Assembly: GCA_003024175.1 (NCBI GenBank)
Contig: MDYQ01000275.1
Location: 1-47,474 of the forward strand
Source of the DNA: Planoprotostelium fungivorum
Lineage: Eukaryota; Evosea; Variosea; Cavosteliida; Cavosteliaceae
Direction: 5' to 3'
Length of the DNA stretch: 47,474 bases
A program made the position numbers and the translations under genes. The notes below the pieces were generated by a model. It saw only the letters and a list, made by a program, of their open reading frames with translations, was not told the origin of the DNA and made no database searches. Of the stretch, positions 21,007 to 31,700 are shown one piece after another (position 1 is the first letter of the stretch; every line of letters begins with the position of its first letter).

Positions 21007-22900
21007 TTAATCGATCAATCCTCGATCGTGCTCTTCTTCGGCCTTTCTGAAGGCTCTCAACTCTTCTGCGCTCATGTTTCCCGCCTTCTCAGCGTCTAAA
21101 CATCTCCTCTTGTATCTGATTCTCTTGTTTCCAAACCAATTGTTCTGTCACGTCATCAGTCACAATACTTTGACTTGAAATCTTCAAGTTGGAGTTGAGA
21201 TGGAGGGAAAACTCACCAGCTGAGTGAGGGTGATTCCGATGTGGGCGGCCATCATGATCTTCTCCTCTTCTGATGGATATGGATCGTTCAGATGCTATAA
21301 ACACGTCAGACATCATCATCAGATCTGATGATGAAAAAGTCCCATCACCACCAGACGATCGGACCATCAGAAACAAGATGAAGAGAACATCTCACCGCAT
21401 AGAACCACTCGGACAACATTTCAGAGGCCTTCTTCGGGAGAGTCCTCCTCTTCGGTTTGATCTGATTGTAGTTCTTCGCCAAGCTGATGATGTTATTGTA
21501 CACCTGCTGCCTCAGCTGGTTGCGAACGTAATCAAACTGTTTCTCCGTGAGATTTCACCGTCTACAACGAGCCACCTTCTGCTTGATGGCCAAAACTCTC
21601 AAATTGGTCTCTTGCTCCGTGATGACACGCACCATCTCCTGCTCGTGCATCACCTTCTCACGTTAGTTACCGTGACCTTTTCGTCAACTACCGCACCTTC
21701 AGAGTTCGATTCGTAAATTCGTTGCACAGCTGCGTCAGCCTCTCCAATTCTTTACCGTACCTGCTCCGTCTCATTCCATTGAACCGTCGCAATCGAATGA
21801 ATCGTCTCATTCAAATGAGACCGTCTCGAAGATTCGTGCCCACCTGAACTTGATCGAGTCTAACTCGGCGATGAACTCTGTCCTCTCCTCTTCGGACATG
21901 TTGGCCTTGTCCATTTTAGACATCTCTGGATTGATGCCTTGTGCGGCCAGAAATACTTCTAAACCGAAATTATTTTCCGTGTAGTCCTGTGGATCAGCCG
22001 TCGGCAGCGGCATGGCGTTTTCCTTCTTCAGAGCTAAGACGATGCTGTTGATGGGTTGCAATAGACGATGAGTACGGGTGAGTGATCTCTGCATCCTCTG
22101 ATCGTGTGTGAGTAGCTCTACGCTGCCACCGGAGAGGTTGTTGATCTCGGTGGAAGATAGAGGATCGGCCGATATCTTGTCTCCGTTGTAATCTCTCTTG
22201 TTGCCCTGGATGGCTCGTGAGACGATGATGTGATTTGATATGGAATCACCATGGTGGGTGGTGTCTCGAAACGAGGAATTGAAGGTGGAGGTGAAGCGAT
22301 GGGGTGGTGGTGAGCTGATGAGAGGGGGTGATCGAAGGGGAAGAGGGAAGATGTGTGGGGTACCTGTTCGTCTGTCAACGGCCATGTCTGACAAATGTGA
22401 TACACACGGAGGGGGGCATATAGACTGGAGGTACTCCACTATCGTAAGGAGGAGGATAGCTCATGAAACGAGATAGTTCTGGAGGTCCCTGATTTAATTG
22501 TGAGAATCGCGAATTACGCCACCGAAGGACGATGTGATTGGATTCTCCTCTAGATGTTTCCTCTCACCTGATTGAAGAATGGAGGTGGCGATTGCATTGT
22601 AGGAATACTTGTTAAGGCCGAGGCTCTCACCCCACCGAGGAGAGGCACTCCCAAGTGATCGAGGGCACTTGGGAGTGGTCCAATAGAATGCACATGGCTG
22701 TTCGCGGTTCCGTGCGGGTCGGGTCTATCATAACCGATTCGATTGGGTAGAGTCATTTTGAGAACTCCCTCGTCGCTGTCTATAAAGTCAGCAATGGTTG
22801 CCAACGATGCTAGAGATGTTTCGAGCATCGTCTGCCCCGATCTCAGAGCCAGAGACAATGAGTCGATGATTTGTGATGTATCGTGCTATTCGTGGGTCTA
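21007..22900 (-). CDS. PBC/PBX-like TALE homeodomain protein
   Basis: The homeodomain reads RRTLPKKASEMLSEWFYA, then HLNDPYPSEEEKIMMAAHIG, then ITLTQLNNWFGNKRIRYKRR; the three-residue loop extension and WFGNKRIRYK are diagnostic of PBC-type TALE proteins. An intron splits it before NNWFGN, as is common in homeobox genes. Upstream is a helical region (YGKELERLTQLCNEF, HEQEMVRVITEQETNLRVLA, FDYVRNQLRQQVYNNIISLA) resembling a PBC-type coiled domain, and before it a Pro/His-rich stretch with MSYPPPYDSG. The N terminus extends to at least SLALRSGQTM near 22858; the start codon is not resolved. Such proteins are DNA-binding transcription factors, often partners of other homeodomains. The intron near 21560 carries the dispersed element. 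Confidence 0.85.
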
Positions 22901-23182
22901 TAAAGTTATCAGATACACCTTGAATGTCAGTCCCTCTTTAGACGTTGACGGACAAGTGTTCCCCTGTTTGACTTGTGGGGTTTCTCAGAGGACGTCGCGC
23001 GATTGCTCGTGTCTAACCGCGATGTAACACGGTAAGGTGTCTCACTACAACTGCTTGACAAGCTGAAGAATTTCGACAAGAGCTGCTCATTTTCTTGAGC
23101 ATTGGCTGTCACCACACAACAGCGATGCGTTTTATACACAGAAAGGGGCAGGAGAAGGAAGTGATGAGAGGTGGAGGCAGCA

Positions 23183-23825
23183 TCACGAGTGGACGATGGT
23201 GCGATGTTCTGGCTTGACGAATTTCGGCTTCATAGAGCGGATCTCTTCGAGCTGGAGGGTAATGGTGAGCGGAGATGTGATGAGACGATGAGACAACTTA
23301 CGGGCTCCTCTTCTTCGGTCATTCCAAGTGATTCTGCCATCTGATCGAAACCGGGGAGTTGTTTGTTCATCTCCTCCAGCAGAGACCTTTTAGGCGAGTG
23401 ATGAGCTCATACGACGGAACGAGAGGAGAGATAACACTCACTCTTTAAAGTTCCTCAGCTGTCTGATCTTTCCTCTCGTCTTTTCGTTCTGCGTCTTACA
23501 TCTCTCGAGGATCTGAAGACTGAATGTGTCGGGATTCTTTCCTTCATCAATGCACTGCAAGACCTCCAGTGGGATATTGATGTGATCGAACTTGGACCGT
23601 ATGTCGTCCAATTGTTGAAGGTGCTCAACGATCTGATTTCTAACAACATGTCATCCATCGATCACTTCTGAATATCGATTGGTAGATAAGGAATATAATG
23701 ACTCACAGACTCTCGTTGAGAACAGGTTGGCTGTCTACTTTGAAATCTTCCGTCGTAACGATACCTTGCCATAAAGTTGTCATCAGATTCTGTAATACCT
23801 GACTCAGGTCATCTTCAGCCTCCAT
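23183..23825 (-). CDS. MED10: Mediator complex subunit 10
   Basis: Four exons join in frame: MEAEDDLSQVLQNLMTTLW..., NQIVEHLQQLDDIRSKFDHI, NIPLEVLQCIDEGKNPDTF, LERCKTQNEKTRGKIRQLRN, FKSLLEEMNKQLPG, ending LEEIRSMKPKFVKPEHRTIV HS and a stop at 23183-23185. The signature IPLEV...ID.G.NP followed by LER....NE...GKI...+.FK is specific for MED10. It belongs to the middle module of Mediator, which links transcription factors to RNA polymerase II. ATG 23825 is the first in frame. It is divergent from the VDAC gene, 286 bp away. Confidence 0.85.
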
Positions 23826-24111
23826 CTCTTTGTTCCCAGGTGAGTTGTTCAAATGCAAATGATGCCAATGATCCTAATTTTCAATCTTGGACTTCTACAA
23901 TGCATGATGTCAAATTAACTCACGTTAATAGACGTGATGACTTGCGTTAAGAAGATTTGAAACACAACGTCTAAACTAAACATCGTCTCCGACAGAAACA
24001 ACCAAGGTGAGCCAAGGTTTCCCATTCTGAGATAGAGTTCACCATCCTCCCTCGTCTATGTCTATTCCTCGTCTGCATTGTTCGCTGGCGGATGTGATCT
24101 GAAAATGGTAG

Positions 24112-25182
24112 ATGCCTCAGCCTCTGTACAAGGATTTGACCAAGAGAACTAACGGTGAGCCCTCAGAGGCTTCCGTCCCATTCTGACCCTCCTTCAGATC
24201 TCCTCACCAAGGAGTACCCCTCTGACACCAAGTTTGACTTCACCCGCAAGACCAACCAAGACGGAGTGAGCTAATCCCATCCTCTCACCCTCTATCGACA
24301 TTCAACTCATCATTTTCTGCAGACTATCGAGGGTAACGTTGTCTTCCGCAAGGATGGACCTTTGGTCACCCTTACACCCAAGTACAAGTTCTCCGTCAAC
24401 GGAAATCCTTCTTCCGCTCTCCTCGAGCTGACCACCAAGAAGGATCTGAAGGCCGAGGTCACCTTCGAGCCCACCAAGGTCCAGGGACTCAAGCTGATCG
24501 ACACTGCCTTCGTCAAGGACGATGAGATCAACGCCACCTTCGCTGCCGAGTACAGAATCAGAAGAGTCACCGCCAACGCTTCATGGGAGCCCAGAGCCAA
24601 GGGACACACCACCAAGGCCGCCGCCGTCTTTGGCTTCAACGATTTCTCCCTCGGAACATTCGCCGAGTACTTTTTGGGCAAGCAGGAGCAGACCTTCAAG
24701 GAGATCGCCGCCACCGCCACCTACAACACCCCCGCCTACGACATCGCCGCTTTCGCGTGAGTATCTCCATATCACATCTCCATTTTCCTTCCCATACAAT
24801 CTCACACATCTCCCTCTCTCATCCTCTTCTAACCCTGTACAGCCAGTTGAACAGCCGCGGCCAGACACCCAAGACCGAGATCGGAGCCAAGTACTTCCAC
24901 AACATCAACAAGGTCTGGGCTTTTGGAGGAGAGGCTGTCTTCGACGCCACCACCCCCGAGGAGAGACCCAAGCTTGCCATCGCCGCCCAAGCCAAGCCCG
25001 ACTCAGAGACCACCTTCAAGGTCAAGGTCGATGGAAGTGGAAAGGTCACCGGTTCTCTGCAGCAGAAGCTCGCTTCCAACTTGAAGCTCACTCTGTCCAC
25101 CGCCGTCGATACCAACCGATTCACCCACTTTTCTCTCAACGGAACCAACAACGTCGGTGTCCAGCTGTCTCTGTTGGATTAA
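24112..25182 (+). CDS. VDAC: Mitochondrial voltage-dependent anion channel (porin)
   Basis: Four exons (24112-24154, 24198-24265, 24323-24756, 24843-25182) encode about 294 residues, close to the 280-290 of VDACs. The N terminus, MPQPLYKDLTKRTNDLLTKE, with PSDTKFDF and TIEGNVVF, is the VDAC start. Alternating strands follow; the region FSLNGTNNVGVQLSLLD matches the C-terminal beta strand. It forms the outer-membrane pore for ATP, ADP and other metabolites and shows that the organism keeps a mitochondrion-type organelle. Codons are strongly C-ended compared with neighbours, as expected for an abundant protein. Confidence 0.9.
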
Positions 25183-25458
25183 GATGTGAATGGTGTACTC
25201 TGAATAGAGGCGAAGGATCGAATGGGTTTTATTCTTCTCGTGTGAAGAGATGAGAATGTGATGTGATGGTTGTTTCTTTCATTTATATAGGAATGAGGAT
25301 AAAACCGTCTCACTCTAACGTGTCTTTAGAGGATGTCTCTGGAGTTGTTGAAGATGCGTGAGTCGTTCTTCACTGAAGGCGACCTTCCGTTGTTTTTCGG
25401 GTGTCAAGGTTTTCCGAATGACATTTTCAAAGTTCGCCATCACCGCGCAGCGCCCATC

Positions 25459-27141
25459 ATGCTGCGGTCCCTCCTCTTCTTGACCATTCTATATAGCGTC
25501 GCTTATGCTCGTGTGGGATATAACGATCTCATCCCCAACGGCTACAAAGTACCCTGCCCCAGTGAGTGAAACACTTATTCTCTTCTACCGTGGCTCTGAC
25601 GCTAGAGAAAGCCGACTCTATCGGATGTGATACTTTCTGTATAGCGCTCGGCCACAACACGACAGATGCAACGACGGGCAAGGTAGTCCAAGAGTGCTCG
25701 AGTAACAACACAGTTGTGGCAGCGAGAAGTAGTGGAATCAACGCTTTCGGTGAGATGGAAGTAAAATTCATCACATCTTCTAACCGATGGAGGCCGACTT
25801 TATGTGACCACTGGCTGGAACTCGGACTGGTGTAAGAAGGACGGAGACGGAGACGGACTCTACGATGGACAAGAGCTCGGTGAGTTTGACCTCGGGGTAA
25901 CATCTACATCATCTTCCATTAACCCCCGAAAGGTGACTATCTGTGTCTGTGGACTGTAAACAACGACATAGCTGTCCCCAGCACTCACCTCTCTCACCCG
26001 GGTGAGACGAAATGACAACAAACACCATCGACTCACCTCTATATAGGAGATGCAACAGCTTTTGACGCAGCCGTGCTGAACAAAGGATGCTACAAGAATC
26101 CAAACTACCCCACAATCAATGGTGAGCACATCATCCCAATCACCTCTCCATCCCATATATTCCGCCAAAACGAAAGACATCCATTCTTGCATCTGAATCA
26201 CCTTCAGGCACTGCACCCGATGTTCCATCCGTCTCTGTCATACCCAGCCCCACTTCAGCTCTCTTGACGTGAGCCGTCGAGTTTCACGTCGAGTTGACCG
26301 ACCGCAGGATCAATCTGCCTGGTCCAACTGCAGTGTGTGCTTACCAGTACATCATCAACTACCACTACAACCTCACCAACTCTACGTCTCTCACCGACAG
26401 CGATGGAAACGTAACGACCACCAACTCTACGGTCTGTACGTCTGATTACGCACCCCACTGACTCTAAACAGTACACTGTGACCGGGGACAGTTCGACACA
26501 GACGGTGACATCTTACAACAACATCCAGTATGCGATACCCAACTTGCCTCTGCAGACGTTGATCTACTTCTCTGTGGTAGCATCGAACGACTGGGGACAG
26601 AGCATCAGCTACAACGGTTCGTTCACCACACTCAAAGCTTCGGGTGAGACATCCATTTCCACAGTGAAATCGTCACGTGACGTCACGTGACCTCCATCTA
26701 CAACGCTGACTTCTACAGCCCCCGGCAAGATCACATTCCAGGTCAGCGAAGTGAACGCCAACACGGTCACCCTCTCGTGGTCGACCCCGGCTGAAACCGG
26801 TGGCCTCTTTACCAGCGACGGGCTTCCCAATTTCAACTACGCCATCTACGTCATGAACTCCACTGCCAATTACACGGTCACCGTACCTTTCGCCAACGTC
26901 ACCGAGAACGTCTACGAATTGGTGAATCTGACTTACGGTGAGATGATGATGACGATGATGGAATTGATGTCGTGCAGCTCGAACGTATCACGTGCGGATG
27001 AGAGGTTGCAATTCGTTGGGGTGTGGAACGTATTCTTCTTGGCTCACCTTCTCCACTTCGGTTACGGGTGCTGCGGCTCTGATGGCACCTCCCATCATCA
27101 TCATCGCGTCCATCATCTTCCTCTTCTTCGAAAAATGGTAG
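25459..27141 (+). CDS. Cell-surface FN3 protein with Ca-binding TSP3-like repeat (copy 1)
   Basis: A signal peptide (MLRSLLFLTILYSVAYA) leads to a Cys-containing module (VGYNDLIPNGYKVPCP, GCDTFCIALGHNTTD, ECSSNNTVV), then KKDGDGDGLYDGQELGDYLC, a D.DGDGL.DG.E calcium loop of the thrombospondin type-3/dockerin kind. One or two fibronectin type-III-like domains follow (VCAYQYIINYHYNLTNST, LQTLIYFSVVASNDWGQSIS; ITFQVSEVNANTVTLSWSTP) with many N-glycosylation sites. It ends in a hydrophobic tail, PPIIIIASIIFLFFEKW, either a GPI-addition signal or a membrane anchor. It is likely an adhesion or recognition protein. About nine short introns; one at about 26641-26719 holds the ATCTACAACG element. The copy at 27262 is a tandem duplicate. 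Confidence 0.75.
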
Positions 27142-27261
27142 ATACAGATGGAATAAAACGAGAACGATGATGATGGCGTTGCATCCGAGTGTGCAGTGAT
27201 GTGATCGACCCCTCATTCACCAAATTTTAAGAGCCGCTCTGACCTCGGAGCTATAGAAACC

Positions 27262-28618
27262 ATGGTTACAGGATGGTCCTCTTTCCTTCACAAGCGGTCT
27301 CTCCTCTTGTTGTCCATTCTATATAGCGTCGCTTATGCTCGTGTGGGATATAACGATCTCATCCCCAACGGCTACAAAGTACCCTGCCCCAGTGAGTGAA
27401 ACACTTATTCTCTTCTGCCGTGGCTCTGACGCTAGAGAAAGCCGACTCTATCGGATGTGATACTTTCTGTATAGCGCTCGGCCACAACACGACAGATGCA
27501 ACGACGGGCAAGGTAGTCCAAGAGTGCTCGAGCAACAACACAGTTGTGGAAGCGAGAAGTAGTGGAATTAACGCTTTCGGTGAGAGATGGAGGAAAAATT
27601 CAAAAAACTCTCTCTCAATCATGTAAGGTCGTCTTTTTGTGACCACTGGCTGGAACTCAGACTGGTGTAAGAAGGACGGAGACGGAGACGGACTCTACGA
27701 TGGACAAGAGCTCGGTGAGTTTGACCTCGGGGTAACATCTACATCATCTTCCATTAACCCCCGAAAGGTGACTATCTGTGTCTGTGGACTGTAAACAACG
27801 ACATAGCTGTCCCCAGTACTCACCTCTCTCATCCAGGTGAAGCAACAACAATCAACATCGGCTCACGCTTCTGCAGGAGACGCGACGGCTTATGACCCTG
27901 CGGTACTGAACAAAGGATGCTACAAGAATCCCAACTACCCGTCAGTCATCGGTGGGTACATCATCAAAGACGTGCTCTTCCACACCGAAATCATCAGACT
28001 GATTTTGATCCCACGTTCAGGTACTCCCCCCAATGTCCCAAAGGTCTCCGTCAATTCAACTCTCCTGACGTAATTATCTATCTGTCGTACGAAACTCACT
28101 GCTATCAGAATCGCCCTGCCCGGTCCAACTGCAGGTCTGTGCCTACAATTTCATCATCAACTACCACTACAATGTCACAAATTCTACATCTTCCACCGAC
28201 AGCAATGGAAGCGTGACGATTACCAACTCCACGGTCAATACACCTCATCATGTACATCACTGACATGATGCAGTACACTGTGACCGGACGCAGTTCGACA
28301 CAGACGGTGACATCTTACAACAACATCCAGTATGCGATACCCAACTTGCCTCTGCAGACGTTGATCTACTTCTCTTTGGTAGCATCGAACGACTGGGGAC
28401 AGAGCATCAGCTACAACAGTTCGTTCAATACTCCCACAGCTTCTAGTGAGACCACCATGCCATAATTTATTCATCTCACCATAGGTCTTCCATCTACCAC
28501 CTATACCTCCACCTCTTCCCAGCTCACCTCCCCCACTTCGGTTCCTGGTGCTGCATCTCTTATGGCGCCTTCCCTCCTCATCACCTCAGCCATTTTCATC
28601 CTCTTTAGTAAATGGTAG
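27262..28618 (+). CDS. Cell-surface FN3 protein with Ca-binding TSP3-like repeat (copy 2)
   Basis: Tandem paralogue of the gene at 25459. The signal peptide has a different N terminus (MVTGWSSFLHKRSLLLLSIL), but from YSVAYARVGYNDLIPNGYK on it is nearly identical, including introns. The calcium loop DGDGDGLYDGQEL, the Cys module and the first FN3-like domain are kept; the second FN3 domain of copy 1 is missing. It ends in the same kind of hydrophobic tail (MAPSLLITSAIFILFSKW). Identity is patchy: 27400-27560 and 28270-28430 are almost identical to copy 1, while 28120-28230 differs clearly. This points to recent duplication with later gene conversion or selection for variation. Confidence 0.73.
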
Positions 28619-28767
28619 ATGTAGGGTTGAAATAAACGAGAATGACGGGTGTCGCACCGACTCATGTGTCGAACGAGAAGTGTGATATTCGCGATAAATC
28701 GAATTTTCCCTCATGCCGGACTACAACGGAAAACTTATATGCGGATCAGGTAGAGGCCTCACGCAAG

Positions 28768-31700
28768 ATGGCAACGCCAGGCGACACAGGTGAGTCGAGG
28801 ATAGACGAGCTATCGAGTGACGTCCGTTCACACGTTATCTAGCTCCATCTTTCGATGATGGCGAGTGGGGTTGGAACGATTCGGCCACAAAGGGACAGTC
28901 TGACTTTGGGTTCGATGCATTTCAATCCAGTGACAATAACAACAATTCATTTACCTTCGATTTCAACGACTCCGGATCATCGGGTATCATCATCTGCATT
29001 TTTTGACGTCGCTGAACCACATCAGCGAATGCCAATCAATCTTTCGATACGACAGATTTTTCATTCTCCACACCGGCAGCTCTCGGATCCACACAGGCGA
29101 AATCAGATGACCACGATTCGTTCTCATTCCAAGACGACAACGTGAAAGTAGATACCTCTTTCGGGTTCGACGAAGGTCAAGCTTCACCTTCCATCACCGA
29201 GCCCCAGAGTACAAACGGTAGCGCCGAAAATCTCTCAGACTTTTCGTTCGAGGGAAGCACTTCCATTCCCGCCAAATCCACCGTGGACGCAAAATTCGAC
29301 GACTTCTCCTTCCAGCAGCCTGTACCAGGAGGAAATTTCAACATTTTTTCTACGGAGAGCACTCAACCTTCCACCACCCCAGCCGTTGTACAACCGCAGA
29401 CGGAGATTTCGTCGGAAAATACCAAGACAGACGACGCTTCCATCGGTGAGACGAGAGAAATATCCGTGAATATTCTGACACGATGACAGACGATGATTGG
29501 ATCAACATCGCATCCAGAGGTAAACTTCTGATTCGATTTAAAACACGAGAAATTGATTTTAATCACGATGAAAAATCTGACGATCGGCGTTAGGTAATTC
29601 ACCCGTAGAAGCTAGCGGTGGAAATCTCCCGGAAAACTCTACAGTATCTCGGTCCGATTCGATGAACGACGGTTGGGAGGAAGTGCACGAGAGCAACGAA
29701 GAGGGCGGTCCATCTACAACGAGCCAGTCTGCGCAGGAGGCCGTATCACCTGCGGTGGAGCGTGTCACTCTGACAGATTCCGATGAAATTTCCGGAGAAG
29801 TACAAGAGGAGAAGAGGGGACTGACGGGTGGGAAAGAGGAAGCCACTTCTCTCACGTCAGCTGACGAATCTACAACGCTCCACGACTCAGTGGAGAATCT
29901 AACCCACGCGGAAAATTTCGACGAGTTTTCTTCGGGAGCTACTGGAGGATTCGGATCGTTCGAAGATGCAGACTTTAGCTTCAACGCACCGTCTACAACG
30001 AGCCAAGTGACTTCGCTGAAGACGGAATCCCACCAGAACGATTTCAACGATGAAGATTTCAGCTTCGGTGGACCATCTACAACGAGCCAAGTCACCTCAC
30101 CAAAGATGGAACCTCAGCAGAATAGCTTTGCCGACGAGGATTTCAGCTTCAATGCACCATCTACAATCAGCCAAACCAACTACACAGCCCCACCCGTAGT
30201 CGTGAAAGAGGAGACAGTCTCAGAGGATGTTGGTTTCGAGGAGTCATCTACAACTCGCCAAGTCACCTCACCTAAGATGCCATCCCACCAGAATAGCTTT
30301 GACGATGAAGATTTCAGCTTCAATGCACCATCTACAATCAGCCAGACCAACTACACAGCCTCACCCGTAGTTGTGAAAGAAGAGACAACCTCGGAAGATT
30401 TCAGCTTCGAGGAATCATCTACAACGAACCAAACAGTGGATAACACCCCCTCGACCTCTGAGCCCGTACCATCTACAACCAGCCAGCAGCAGACCACCTT
30501 CACCTTCTCGGAAACCAAAGAAGAGGCCAGCGCTCCGGTGGCTGCCGATGTACAAGAGGATATCGAAGATGACACCGAGGAGCCCTCTACAACAAGCCAG
30601 ATTGAGACCACCTTCGTCATACCGACCCCAGAAGATGCCACCATGTCCGACGGTCTCGTTGTAGACAGCAAGTTCGGTGGAGATGATGACGTCATCACAC
30701 GTCAGGATGACGAATCAGAAAAGGAACCCGTCTTGAAGGAAGAATCCGAATTTTCCGCGAGTTTCGCGGAGGGAGGGGAGAATGATTCCGAGGAACAGCA
30801 CTTTGGCTTCGATGCTTCATCTGCATCGAACCAATTCACAGCCTCACCTACAGTGGACCGTTTCGGAAGCTTCGATCGAGAAGACTTTGGATTTGATCAG
30901 TCTACAACGAGCCAAGCTGCACGCTCCACCACCACGAAGGAGGATGACTTTGGAAGTTTCGATGAGCCGGACTTTGGCTTCAACTCGTCATCTACAACAA
31001 TTCAAGCTGCCGCATCAGCCGTTGTAGAGAAGAAGGACGACTTTGGAAACTTCGACGAAGAAGATTTTGGCTACCAATCACCGTCTACAACCAGCCAGAA
31101 GGATCACTCGACATTGGAGAAGAACGACTTTGGAAATTTCGGTGATCAGGACTTCAGCTACCAGTCACCATCTACAACTCGCCGAGATGATTTCAACGCC
31201 AATGCACACGAGGAGGAAGATGAAGGCTTCAATTCGAAGTTCTCTGCATCTACAACCCGCCACACCGAATCCTCCAATGATTTCGGTTCTTCTCTGGTAG
31301 ATAATGGAGGACTGAATAACTCATCTACAACGAACCTGAACGATTTTGACTTCAACGCCGGCTTCGATGATGAGTTCGAGTCACCTTCTACAACGAGCCA
31401 AGGAAATAACGTCAGCAATTTCAGTGCAAATTTCGACGAAGACGATTTCGAAGCTTCCCCTGCCGCGGCTCCACTGAAGAAGGAAGAGGGATTCTCCACG
31501 AAATTTCAATCCGACAGTGAAGAAGAAAAGTCGGACGAATTTTCTTCCCCCAAGCCAGCGGATGATTTCGGAGGTTTCGGAGGTTTCGAGGAAAATTCTA
31601 CCAAGGGACAATCATTCGACGCAGATTTCGGAGATTTCGACGAATTTTCCGGTGGTAACGATAACAATGACGACTTTGGCTTCGGTGACGAAGACGACTT

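Noticed and set aside
25333-25458. Longer N terminus (from 25333) for FN3 copy 1
   Set aside because: It would bury the signal peptide; ATG 25459 starts directly at MLRSLLFLTILYS.
29559-30095. Minus-strand open readings with WLVVDG repeats over the giant gene
   Set aside because: They are the complement of the STTSQ units (VVD is the reverse reading), not separate genes.
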